Part shown: positions 1-8,060 of the stretch, piece by piece | How the letters are laid out: each line of letters starts with the position of its first letter | Position numbering within the stretch: position 1 is the first letter of the stretch | Assembly: GCA_949514915.1 (NCBI GenBank) | Contig: CATFLP010000048.1 | Span: forward strand, 1 to 46,507 | Length of the DNA stretch: 46,507 bases | From: Methanobacteriota archaeon | Lineage (GTDB): Archaea; Thermoplasmatota; Poseidoniia; Poseidoniales; Poseidoniaceae | Direction: 5' to 3' | Made by a program: the position numbers and the translations under genes | Notes under the pieces: model-generated | The model's input: only the letters and a program-made list of their open reading frames with translations | Told to the model about the DNA's origin: nothing | Database searches by the model: none

Positions 1-2
1 AT

Positions 3-428
3 TTTGAATCTGCTCCAGGTAGTGGAATTCTAAGTACAAGTAAAATTACATGGCAAGTGGCATGTACTAACTTGGATACAGATAACGATGGCACAGATAA
101 CAATAATGCGAATGATGGTTATCAATTTGTTGCAGCAGCATTCGACAATGGCCTTGCTAATGGACAAACTGGAGATACATTCTTGATGAGTGATCCTCAA
201 CCTACATTACCTGCAGAAACAGCTAATGATCAAGCAAATATCAACCCTGGTTCCGCTTATGTAATTGATATCGATGTTAATGGCGGCGGTGGTGCAGGTG
301 AAGATTGTACATTTTCAGAAGTTGGCATTAATGGCGAATTAACATTATGGATTCATGTCGAAGGTGGAGGTTCCACTTACGAAGTAATCCTAATTACTGA
401 CACAACCGCAGGTTCATTATTGATTTAA
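3..428 (+). CDS. arlB: Archaellin (archaeal flagellin), C-terminal part, cut by window start
   Basis: The reading frame is open from the first bases of the window, so only the last ~141 residues of a longer protein are present. The visible part is Gly/Asn/Asp/Thr-rich, low in Lys and Arg, and strongly beta-prone, with a DxDNDG-like Asp stretch near the start and an ITDTTAGSLLI end. That fits the outer beta-domain of an archaellum filament subunit. The N-terminal class III signal peptide and hydrophobic helix that would prove it lie outside the window. The identification rests mainly on position: first gene before arlF-G-H-I-J, separated from them by a strong hairpin, as expected for a very highly expressed filament gene. 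It could instead be a different secreted beta-protein, but context makes archaellin much more likely. Confidence 0.72.
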   Translation, partial: FESAPGSGILSTSKITWQVACTNLDTDNDGTDNNNANDGYQFVAAAFDNGLANGQTGDTFLMSDPQPTLPAETANDQANINPGSAYVIDIDVNGGGGAGEDCTFSEVGINGELTLWIHVEGGGSTYEVILITDTTAGSLLI

Positions 429-474
429 GACAAATTACTAATTTCGTTGTTTTTTCAGCGAAATTAGTAATGTC
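429..474 (+). terminator. Long hairpin between archaellin gene and downstream arl genes
   Basis: The arms at 429-446 and 459-474 are inverted repeats. Sixteen bases pair perfectly, with a 2-nt bulge in the left arm, and a T-rich 12-nt loop lies between them. The hairpin starts at the first base after the archaellin stop codon. It could terminate part of the transcription, or protect the archaellin mRNA 3' end so that filament subunits are made in excess over the secretion machinery. Which applies cannot be decided from sequence. Confidence 0.7.
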
Positions 475-500
475 TTGAAATTGAGAGAGGTTTGATTGGT

Positions 501-1391
501 ATGGCAGTAAGGAATCCCGGAGGGCAAGATGCTGTTGCTATGGCTGATGACATGGCACGGTTGAAGGCACTTTCAGATGTAGCTATAGATGAGGTTGCTA
601 CACCTGACGCGGGAGTTCTTACAGCTGACGAAGCATGGACTATCTCTGCAGAACCATCGAAAGTTAGGATAGGATCAGGAGCGGCCGGAAATGCCCCCAT
701 TTCTGCGCCGTCTCTTGGTAGTTCCCCTTTTCCTACAAAGGCTCAACCTGCAGCACCAGCTCAGATAGATACAGGAGCATTAGAGCGCTTGGTATCATCT
801 AGGATGGACACTGTAGAAGATTCGATGAAAGCAATGGAGATTAGACTACTTGAGATGATACCACAACTTGCACAAGTTGTAGCAACTAGTGGAGGTGATG
901 AGAATAGTTCTGAAGAAAGTAGTGATGATCAAAATGAATCAACTTCAGAAACAGAAGAACAAGTAGAAGGAGATTCTGTACAGTCTGGTTCAATGGAAGT
1001 AACTCCAGATATGGATTCTTCCGAGAAAAAAATGGATTCGTTAATGGAGTTATACGAAGCACAAGCACTTGCTCTAAACCCCTTCTTAACTAATCCAAGT
1101 GGGCTTTCTGAACAATTAAGTGAAAGAAATTCAGTTGGGCCTCATATGCTTGCAGCATTATTATTGGATAATTTAACAGGAATGGGAGCAGCATCCTTTA
1201 CTCGTAAAGCAATAAGTTCAAAATTACTCACTGATGCTGAAGGAACAGTTTTACTTTCAATAGTAGAATTAGCAGAGCCAGGAGATCCTGATTCAGCATT
1301 AACAGATGCATTACCTAATAGGTCATTATTGACTTTTATTACGTTATTAGAAAGTTGGAGAACTAGTCGACAAGCGAAATCGGAGGGCTGA
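501..1391 (+). CDS. Archaellum operon protein of unknown family, at the ArlC/D/E position
   Basis: A 296-residue soluble protein with no membrane segment. ATG 501 is preferred over TTG 492 because the GAGAGG ribosome site at 485-490 is correctly spaced only for the ATG. It has an Ala/Pro-rich N-terminal third, a helical stretch around residues 95-125 (ALERLVSSRMDTVEDSMKAM) that could form a coiled coil, a very acidic Ser/Glu/Asp linker around 130-180, and a helical C-terminal domain of about 110 residues. Euryarchaeal operons usually carry arlC, arlD and arlE between archaellin and arlF; these proteins form the cytoplasmic ring that links the motor to chemotaxis. This is the only gene in that slot, so I infer it replaces them. 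I do not recognise a clear FlaC or FlaD/E signature. Its stop codon lies 3 nt before the arlF start. Confidence 0.6.
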   Translation: MAVRNPGGQDAVAMADDMARLKALSDVAIDEVATPDAGVLTADEAWTISAEPSKVRIGSGAAGNAPISAPSLGSSPFPTKAQPAAPAQIDTGALERLVSSRMDTVEDSMKAMEIRLLEMIPQLAQVVATSGGDENSSEESSDDQNESTSETEEQVEGDSVQSGSMEVTPDMDSSEKKMDSLMELYEAQALALNPFLTNPSGLSEQLSERNSVGPHMLAALLLDNLTGMGAASFTRKAISSKLLTDAEGTVLLSIVELAEPGDPDSALTDALPNRSLLTFITLLESWRTSRQAKSEG

Positions 1392-1394
1392 AAT

Positions 1395-2492
1395 GTGGGT
1401 GCTTCGGTTGGAATTGGCGCTTTAATAATGGGCGTTACGCTATTATCTGTATTTGCCATAGCAACAACAGTAATTTCCAATCAGGCTGAAGTAGCATTAG
1501 AAATTTCAGATCCAGATGTAGTTGATAAACCAGATATTACTTTATCGAATCTTGAAAATCCAGGCACAGTACTTAGTATTGGATTTGATCCACTTAATCC
1601 TGGCACTAATTATTTCCCAGGTAGTTTAGTTTTTTCAGACGTTTGTGATGTGACACCTACAGGTAGTTTTACAGTTACAAATGAGCAATTTCGATTTAGA
1701 TTTGTTGACGAATTGACAAATTTTGGAGTTCCAACTGGAAATTATAATGATACCGCTCCTAATGATGGTGAATTTTTCGAGTTTACTGATTTAACGGCTT
1801 CTGCATTAGGTAGTGAAGAACTTTGGCATGTTTGGTTTTCAGTAAACCCTGAAATTTCTCCAGGTGTTTTTGGAACTAGTACAGACGGCGTTCCAGTAGA
1901 AGCATCTGAACCAACAAGAACAATTGAAGTAAATATCAACGAGGGAGATTCTGCTGAACAAATTAGAGATAAGACAATTTCAGAACTTAATGCAAATACT
2001 CCTCCTATACAAATTACTTGGAGTACGTTTGTAACTAATCAAATAGAAGGAATATATTTAAACTCAGGTCCCGTTAGTAATTGGAATTCTGGAAATTCAC
2101 CTTTAGTGATTGAAGATATCACTGCGGGTGGAGTTATAGATTCAGCAACATTAACTGCTCCAAATAATGGAGGTAGCGGGTGTTCTTCACAACCAGATGT
2201 TGATCCTTGTGATATTTGCGGAGGAGATGGAAATGATGATTTCACTGCAACTATGGAATGGGATTATGGTTTTGATATTACAAATACTGGAGATGCTCCG
2301 ATTAAATTATCAGAAATATATACTACAATAAATGGAGGAGCAACAGAAGTTTTATCGTCAAATCCTGCATTTACTGTAGAATACCTTTTTCCTGGAGAAA
2401 CAATAACTATAGTTAAGGATGCGAATTCTCAAGATTCATTGACAAGAGTTGCAATATCATCACATGGAATGAATATTGCAGCGGAGACGTAA
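1395..2492 (+). CDS. arlF: Archaellum stator protein ArlF (FlaF), unusually long
   Basis: Starts at GTG 1395 behind a GGAGGG site at 1382-1387. The N terminus (MGASVGIGALIMGVTLLSVF) is a single membrane helix of the ArlF type, followed by a beta-rich extracytoplasmic part. ArlF is known to be an S-layer/pseudoperiplasm-binding stator component acting with ArlG. At 365 residues this protein is more than twice the usual ~130-170. The extra residues form a beta-rich Gly/Asn/Ser stretch and include a cysteine-containing DPCDICGGDGN loop at about residue 275 that could form a disulfide. Order (before the ArlG-like gene and ArlH) and topology support the name; sequence similarity to studied ArlF is weak, so ArlF and ArlG could be swapped. 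Confidence 0.65.
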   Translation: MGASVGIGALIMGVTLLSVFAIATTVISNQAEVALEISDPDVVDKPDITLSNLENPGTVLSIGFDPLNPGTNYFPGSLVFSDVCDVTPTGSFTVTNEQFRFRFVDELTNFGVPTGNYNDTAPNDGEFFEFTDLTASALGSEELWHVWFSVNPEISPGVFGTSTDGVPVEASEPTRTIEVNINEGDSAEQIRDKTISELNANTPPIQITWSTFVTNQIEGIYLNSGPVSNWNSGNSPLVIEDITAGGVIDSATLTAPNNGGSGCSSQPDVDPCDICGGDGNDDFTATMEWDYGFDITNTGDAPIKLSEIYTTINGGATEVLSSNPAFTVEYLFPGETITIVKDANSQDSLTRVAISSHGMNIAAET

Positions 2493-2502
2493 GGGTGATT
2501 TT

Positions 2503-2991
2503 ATGGCAGATGGTGGAGCAACAAATATGATTTTATTAATTACTGCTTTACTTATTTGCGGTGCAGCATCTGCGATTTTACTTCAATCGTGGACAGATAC
2601 AGCATCAGCAGTTGGAACTAATCAAGAACAAATAGCTCTAAATTCAAAAACAAAAATCACTTTTTCTGGAGATTTAGCTAAAACTACTTGTGATTCTGTA
2701 GAAAATAGAATTACGATTTATTTACAAAACAGTGGTAGTTCTATATTAGATGAAACAGAATTTGGAGCATTTATTGATGGTGTCGCATCATCTATAGTGG
2801 GTGTTCCTACATTTTTGAATGGCGCTACAGTATGGAGTTCTGGAGTTGTAGCAAATATTACTTTACAATCTGGAGAAAATTTACTTTGTGATGGTACAGA
2901 AGAAAAAAGAGTGACTGCAGTAGTTTCTACTTTGGCATCAGGTGGTGTTTTTGCAAGTGACAGTGTCACGGAGGTGGTTAAACTTGGTTGA
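2503..2991 (+). CDS. arlG: Archaellum stator protein ArlG (FlaG)
   Basis: A 162-residue protein with one N-terminal membrane helix (NMILLITALLICGAASAILL, about residues 7-26) and a beta-sandwich-like outer domain. ATG 2503 is chosen because a GGGTGAT site lies directly before it at 2493-2499; an in-frame start further upstream would lie inside arlF. ArlG is known to form the filament that contacts ArlF and anchors the motor to the cell envelope. The gene begins 10 nt after arlF ends and its last 8 bases overlap arlH. The segment VENRITIYLQNSGSSILDE is typical of this family's immunoglobulin-like domain. Confidence 0.7.
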   Translation: MADGGATNMILLITALLICGAASAILLQSWTDTASAVGTNQEQIALNSKTKITFSGDLAKTTCDSVENRITIYLQNSGSSILDETEFGAFIDGVASSIVGVPTFLNGATVWSSGVVANITLQSGENLLCDGTEEKRVTAVVSTLASGGVFASDSVTEVVKLG

Positions 2992-3679
2992 AGTTCCTGA
3001 AGAAGATGGTTTTGGTTTTGAATTAGAACAAGATAGTCTTGCAGATAGTATGGGATTAAAATTACCATCAAGATCCGTGATGGTTATTACAGCAGAAGTT
3101 GGAGGCGGTAAAAGTTTAATTTGCCAAAGATTGACTTTTGGCTTATTGGAAAATGGAGCTAAAGTAGTTTATGTGACAAATGAATTAACTACAAGAGGAT
3201 GGATAGAACAGATGCATAGTATTGGTTATTGGGTAACCGATCACATAAAATCTGGTAAATTACTGGTAGTTTCAAGTTTTGGAACAATAGCAGATCCAGT
3301 AGAAAATGTAAGTATTGATGATTTATTAGAAAGTGACGGTTTGAAAGTTGCTGATGTAATCATCATTGATTCCTTATCTGAATTATCTAAAGAAACAACA
3401 GCAGCATCAATGCTTTCTAAATTAAGAAAATTTTGCTCAAAAGGTCATACAGTAGTACTTACTTGCGACCCAGATCAAATGGACAATAATTTTATTCAAC
3501 AATTAAGAGCAACTTCAGAAGTTGCTTTAGATTTAAAAACGGCAATAATTGGAGGGGCTATGTCACGTACAATTGTTGTAACAAGATATTTACGAGCTGC
3601 AGGGCCATTACAATCAACAATTGGATGGCGTGTTGAACCTGGGATGGGCTTTATCGTAGATATTACTGCAGTAAGTTGA
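2984..3679 (+). CDS. arlH: Archaellum regulatory ATPase ArlH (FlaH)
   Basis: A 231-residue RecA/KaiC-like ATP-binding protein that in studied archaea binds ArlI in the cytoplasmic ring and controls assembly. A Walker A-like loop AEVGGGKSLI lies near residues 37-46 and a Walker B strand VADVIIIDSLSEL near 122-134. TTG 2984 is the likely start: a strong GGAGGTGG site at 2970-2977 lies 6 nt before it, and the gene overlaps the end of arlG, implying translational coupling. The Walker A loop is slightly unusual (VGGGKS rather than GxxGxGKT), and reduced catalysis is normal for ArlH. It lies directly before arlI, its known partner. Confidence 0.9.
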   Translation: MVEVPEEDGFGFELEQDSLADSMGLKLPSRSVMVITAEVGGGKSLICQRLTFGLLENGAKVVYVTNELTTRGWIEQMHSIGYWVTDHIKSGKLLVVSSFGTIADPVENVSIDDLLESDGLKVADVIIIDSLSELSKETTAASMLSKLRKFCSKGHTVVLTCDPDQMDNNFIQQLRATSEVALDLKTAIIGGAMSRTIVVTRYLRAAGPLQSTIGWRVEPGMGFIVDITAVS

Positions 3680-3689
3680 GGTGTCAAAA

Positions 3690-5399
3690 ATGGTAGATTA
3701 TCCTGATATAGCCCCCGGAGATACAGATGGTTTGCTTGCAGCTTACCCTCATGTTCGAAAATGGTGCATGGATTTTGAAGCAAAATTTGGTTCAAGGCCT
3801 CAATATTATGGCCCACTTGATAGAGGTGCTAAAAGTATCAAACCATTGAATTTGATTTATGTTACAAAACCACCAATTTTTGTTCATATGTATCGCCCTG
3901 CTGAAGATGAAGAGGGTGCAGGTCAAACTTTGTGGTTTGGTTTGGAACCACAATTAAACGAGGAAGAAGAATTGATTAGGCGTTCTTTGATAGAAATTCT
4001 ACTTCAAGAAGCACCAGCAGCCCCATCTTTTACTTCTGATTTAGAATTTGAATCAATACTTTCTGGTATGATTGATCGGTATACTGTACTTCCTAATGAG
4101 ACTAGTGCAATTAATCGAAGTGGAAAGGTTTGGCAATTACTTGGAATGGATGATAAAAGAGTTACAGTCACTCAAGAGCAAAGAGAAAGATTGCGTTATA
4201 TCATAATTAGAGATTTAATTCGTAATGGTCCTCTTGAGCCTTTACTTTCAGATGAAATGTTAGAAGATATTCACAGTGTTGGATTAAAGCATGTAAATAT
4301 GGATCATAAAGTGTTTGGAATGGTTTCATCAAATATTCGTTTTAGAGAAAGAGAATCTTTGGGTAGATTTTTGAGAGCAATGAGTGAACGTATAGGAAGG
4401 CCAGTGAGTGATAATAAACCAATTATTGATGGTTCATTATTAGATGGAAGTCGTATAAATATCATTTATAGTGATGACGTATCTACACTAGGTCCTTCAT
4501 TTACAATTAGGAAATTTGCAGAAGAAACAATTTCAATTACCCAATTAATTCAATGGGGTACTTTATCGTCTCAATTAGCAGCTTATATTTGGATTGGTTT
4601 AGAATATGGTATGTCTATGCTTGTATCAGGAGAAACAGCATCTGGTAAGACAACAACTCTTAATGCAATATTGCCATTTATTGATCACAATGTAAAGATC
4701 TATTCTGCTGAAGATACAGCAGAAGTAAAAGTTAGACATAAGTTGTGGCAAAGATTAGTTACTAGAGAATCAAAAAATGAAGATGCTAAAGTAGATATGT
4801 TCGATTTATTAAAAGCAGCTTTACGTTCGAGACCTCGTTATATTATCATTGGGGAAATTAGAGGTGTTGAGGGGGCAACAGCATTTCAGGCTATGCAAAC
4901 AGGGCACCCTGTAATTGCAACATTCCATGCTTCAAGTATTGTAAAAATGATTCAAAGATTTACTGGTGATCCTATTAATGTACCAATGCGGTTCTTTGAT
5001 AACTTGAATTTTGCGATTTTCCAAGAAGTTGTGGAAGCGCCTGGCGGTGGTGTAGTTAGAAGGATTACAGGAGTAGACGAAGTTATTGGATACAACAAGC
5101 ATAGTGATGGTGTTTTAACAAGAGGTATGTTTGAATGGAACCCTGTAAAAGACGTACATTATTTCCGAGGTATGTTCCAATCTCATCTTATGGAAAATAA
5201 GATAGCACCACAAATGGGTTTTTCTAATAAAAGAGACGTATATGATGAGATGCAAAGAAGGGCTGAAGCATTACAAAAGATGGTAGATAGAGATTTAACA
5301 CATTATAATGATGTTTTTGATTTAGTTGGAATATACTATAATGCAGGATGGGATGAATTCTGTCAAGCTATAGACACGTGGGTAGGAATAAATCATTGA
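3690..5399 (+). CDS. arlI: Archaellum motor ATPase ArlI (FlaI)
   Basis: A 569-residue type II/IV secretion superfamily ATPase that drives both archaellum assembly and rotation as a cytoplasmic hexamer. Visible motifs are Walker A SGETASGKTTT near residue 313, Walker B RPRYIIIGEIRG near 382, and the histidine box TGHPVIATFHASS near 405-417. The N-terminal ~170 residues carry the usual ArlI leader domain. ATG 3690 fits a GAGGTG site at 3678-3683; GTG 3681 would overlap that site. Length is normal for the family. It sits between arlH and arlJ. Confidence 0.95.
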   Translation: MVDYPDIAPGDTDGLLAAYPHVRKWCMDFEAKFGSRPQYYGPLDRGAKSIKPLNLIYVTKPPIFVHMYRPAEDEEGAGQTLWFGLEPQLNEEEELIRRSLIEILLQEAPAAPSFTSDLEFESILSGMIDRYTVLPNETSAINRSGKVWQLLGMDDKRVTVTQEQRERLRYIIIRDLIRNGPLEPLLSDEMLEDIHSVGLKHVNMDHKVFGMVSSNIRFRERESLGRFLRAMSERIGRPVSDNKPIIDGSLLDGSRINIIYSDDVSTLGPSFTIRKFAEETISITQLIQWGTLSSQLAAYIWIGLEYGMSMLVSGETASGKTTTLNAILPFIDHNVKIYSAEDTAEVKVRHKLWQRLVTRESKNEDAKVDMFDLLKAALRSRPRYIIIGEIRGVEGATAFQAMQTGHPVIATFHASSIVKMIQRFTGDPINVPMRFFDNLNFAIFQEVVEAPGGGVVRRITGVDEVIGYNKHSDGVLTRGMFEWNPVKDVHYFRGMFQSHLMENKIAPQMGFSNKRDVYDEMQRRAEALQKMVDRDLTHYNDVFDLVGIYYNAGWDEFCQAIDTWVGINH

Positions 5400-5410
5400 G
5401 GTAGTTAAAG

Positions 5411-7198
5411 ATGGAACGAATGCCAGAGTGGCAGATTGCCTTAAAACGTCTTGATATGGAACCTTCAAGATATCTAACAGTATATGTTGGAAGTGCTGCA
5501 TTAATGGGCTTGTTTACAGGATTATTATTGATGTTAATTGGCTTATTTACTGGATTTTTTGGAATATTTATCCTTTTTTTCTTTACATTGATTTCTGCTG
5601 CAGCAGCTTTGGTTTTCCCTATTCTTGAGGTAAGAAAAAGTGCAAATAAGATAGAAAAAGAAATGCATATGTTTGTAACAAGGATGGGGATTTTATCTCT
5701 TGGAGAAGTAGGAGCACGTTCAATGTTCGATATTCTAAGACAAATGGGAGATTATGGTGAACTTGCACAAGAAGTAAAGAGGATTGAAGTTTTAGTAGAT
5801 AAATGGCATACTGCACTTCCCGAAGCATCAAGAATTGTAGGGCAACAAAGCCCATCACCCTTATTTGCAGATTTCCTAGATAGGATGGCATTTAGTATTG
5901 AAGCAGGTCAACCGATTGATATCTTTATGCGTGCAGAGCAAGAAACAATCGCTGAGGAATATAATACTCTATATGATATGAGATTAGAAAGTGTGGATTC
6001 ATTAAGGGATATTTTCGTGAGTTTATCAACTGCAGGATTATTTGCCTTAGTTGTTGCAGGGATACATTTGGTATTGTTTCAGACAGGTACTCTTGAAGAT
6101 GAGACAATCGTACTGATATCAAGACTTAGATTTTTAATTATGTCTGCATTTATATTCATTTTAATTCAAGCAGGTTGTATGTTTGGTTTTAGAGCAATAA
6201 TTCCAGATGATCCTGTATTCGCACGTGATGAATTTGAGACACCTTTCCGGTTATTGTTTGGTAGGTCTTGGATTTATTCGACAGCTGCAATGATTTTAAT
6301 TGCAATACCTTCAATATTATTCATGCTTGTATTTTGGTCAGAAATTTCAGCAGAATGGGATAAATATGCATTATTTTTACTTGCAGTGCCTCTGTCTCCA
6401 TTATTATTTCCTGGAATAATAGAGCAAAGAGAGGAAGGACTTGTGAATAAAAGAGATTACATGTATCCTGGTTTTATTCGTGCTTTAGGTGGCACTGCAC
6501 AAGCACGTTCTGCTGAACCTTCTGCTACAATTAGAGCATTAAGAGGAATTGACTTTGGGAGATTAGATGAATGTATTAGTAGACTTGAATCAAGATTATC
6601 TACTCGTATAGATTCTGAAAGAGCATGGGATTATTTTTCAGCAGAAACTAATTCTGCAGTAATTTCAAGATTTAATAGAATATATATCGAAGGAGCACAA
6701 AGTAGTGGTGAACCAGCAGCAACTGCAGATATGGTTAGTAAGTCTGCAACAAATATGCTATTATTACGTAGGCGTAGAGGTCTATCTGCTTCAACAATGT
6801 GGGGTACTTCACTCGGTTTGTTAATTGCAACAATTACAAGTTTAAACATCACTATCTATATTGTTCGTGGTTTAGGTTCAAGCATTTCTGGTGTTGCATC
6901 AGGTATGTCTGATATTGATTTAAGTTCAGTAACTGATGGTGCTGCTGGTTTTGGTTTGCCAGCATTAGATGATAATACAGTTATTGATCAAAATATCTAT
7001 TTATTTAAGGTGATAATTTCAATTTTAATTATTTTACAGATACTCATCTTGTCAGCAATTGGTAATAGACTTAGAGGTGGCGGTTGGAGTACTACATTAG
7101 GCCAAGGAGTTCAGATGCTTTGGCTATCTGCAATTGTGAGTTTCTTTACGGCAATAATCTTAGATTGGAGTTCAGGAATTTTTGGAATTGAAGGTTGA
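5411..7198 (+). CDS. arlJ: Archaellum membrane platform protein ArlJ (FlaJ)
   Basis: A 595-residue integral membrane protein of the T2SF/TadC type. A hydrophobic pair near residues 25-70 is followed by a long cytoplasmic domain, three or four helices around 200-330, a second cytoplasmic domain, and C-terminal helices near 460-590. ArlJ is the membrane platform on which ArlI acts. ATG 5411 follows a GAGGTAG site at 5398-5404. It is the last arl gene; its final 27 bases overlap the convergent endonuclease III gene on the other strand, so the two transcripts are complementary at their ends. Confidence 0.93.
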   Translation: MERMPEWQIALKRLDMEPSRYLTVYVGSAALMGLFTGLLLMLIGLFTGFFGIFILFFFTLISAAAALVFPILEVRKSANKIEKEMHMFVTRMGILSLGEVGARSMFDILRQMGDYGELAQEVKRIEVLVDKWHTALPEASRIVGQQSPSPLFADFLDRMAFSIEAGQPIDIFMRAEQETIAEEYNTLYDMRLESVDSLRDIFVSLSTAGLFALVVAGIHLVLFQTGTLEDETIVLISRLRFLIMSAFIFILIQAGCMFGFRAIIPDDPVFARDEFETPFRLLFGRSWIYSTAAMILIAIPSILFMLVFWSEISAEWDKYALFLLAVPLSPLLFPGIIEQREEGLVNKRDYMYPGFIRALGGTAQARSAEPSATIRALRGIDFGRLDECISRLESRLSTRIDSERAWDYFSAETNSAVISRFNRIYIEGAQSSGEPAATADMVSKSATNMLLLRRRRGLSASTMWGTSLGLLIATITSLNITIYIVRGLGSSISGVASGMSDIDLSSVTDGAAGFGLPALDDNTVIDQNIYLFKVIISILIILQILILSAIGNRLRGGGWSTTLGQGVQMLWLSAIVSFFTAIILDWSSGIFGIEG

Positions 7199-7843
7199 TT
7201 TCATTTCTTGTTTAATTCTTTTTTTTGTGGCCGCCCAAGAACAAATAGGACATTTAGTTAAATCATGAAATCTAGCAGGGCAAAATTCTCTACCGAAAAA
7301 TATTATTTGAAGGTGTAGTTTGTTCCATAGTTCTTTAGGAAAGATTCGTTTTAGGTCCTTTTCTGTTTTTTCTACAGTAGTCCCCTTTGATAACCCCCAT
7401 CTTGCTGCTAATCTGTGAATATGCGTATCTACAGGAAATGCAGGTATTCCAAAGGCTTGAGCCATAACTACACTTGCTGTTTTGTGCCCAACTCCAGGTA
7501 ATGCTTCTAATTCTTCAAATGTATTTGGTACATTTCCATTATGTAATTCTACTAACATTGTTGAAAGTTTTAGGATATTTTTTGATTTTGTAGGTGCAAG
7601 CCCAACTTCCCTAATAATTGATTGAATTGTTTCAACATTTAATTTAGACATTAATTCTGCATTTGGTCCTGCTTCAAAAAGTGCTGGTGTTACTTGATTT
7701 ACTTTCTTGTCTGTAGTTTGAGCGCTCATCAAAACAGCAACAAGTAATTGAAACTCGGAGGAATGATCAAGTGGAATTGGAGTTTTAGGATATAATTCTT
7801 CAAGAATATTAACTATTTTTTCGGATTTTTCTTTGATTTTCAA
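7172..7843 (-). CDS. nth: Endonuclease III, DNA glycosylase/AP lyase, with incomplete Fe-S ligands
   Basis: A 223-residue helix-hairpin-helix glycosylase that removes oxidised pyrimidines and nicks abasic sites. The HhH motif LPGVGHKTASVV contains the catalytic Lys, and the catalytic Asp is in FPVDTHIHRLAARWG. The C-terminal 4Fe-4S region reads CPARFHDLTKCPICSWA: three Cys with C-x9-C-x2-C spacing, and no fourth Cys follows, unlike the standard C-x6-C-x2-C-x5-C of E. coli Nth. The cluster is therefore probably absent or altered. It starts at TTG 7843 with a GAGGT site just upstream and follows the small membrane gene in a repair operon with polX. Confidence 0.93.
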   Translation of the reverse strand: MKIKEKSEKIVNILEELYPKTPIPLDHSSEFQLLVAVLMSAQTTDKKVNQVTPALFEAGPNAELMSKLNVETIQSIIREVGLAPTKSKNILKLSTMLVELHNGNVPNTFEELEALPGVGHKTASVVMAQAFGIPAFPVDTHIHRLAARWGLSKGTTVEKTEKDLKRIFPKELWNKLHLQIIFFGREFCPARFHDLTKCPICSWAATKKRIKQEMKSTFNSKNS

Positions 7844-7855
7844 GTTAAAACCTCA

Positions 7856-8056
7856 TTATTCCTCATTCTTTCTCCATTCAGTAAAAAGTCCAAGAATTAA
7901 AGCACTAAATGGCACGAAATAACAGGGGCCATACATCCAATTTTCCCAAGTAGGGTCTGTAGTTTCTCCACCCATAATGACGTATAGTACTAGGCCAAAA
8001 AGCAACCCTGCAATTAGTGCTATAATTCCAATAGTAATTATTCTTAATACTTTCAT
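7856..8056 (-). CDS. Small two-helix membrane protein, unknown function
   Basis: A 66-residue protein with two hydrophobic segments (about residues 4-26 and 42-57) separated by a short polar loop, ending in the charged tail EWRKNEE. ATG 8056 is preferred: it lies 4 nt after the polX stop and a GTGAT site overlaps that stop. A longer in-frame reading back to 8119 would run inside polX. It is probably translated from the polX-nth message. I recognise no family and infer no function. Confidence 0.6.
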   Translation of the reverse strand: MKVLRIITIGIIALIAGLLFGLVLYVIMGGETTDPTWENWMYGPCYFVPFSALILGLFTEWRKNEE

Positions 8057-8060
8057 GATA

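Noticed and set aside
886-1068. Reverse-strand frame across the acidic linker of the archaellum accessory gene
   Set aside because: Low-complexity Leu/His-rich shadow of the Glu/Ser-coding strand, no start signal, inside a well-supported gene.
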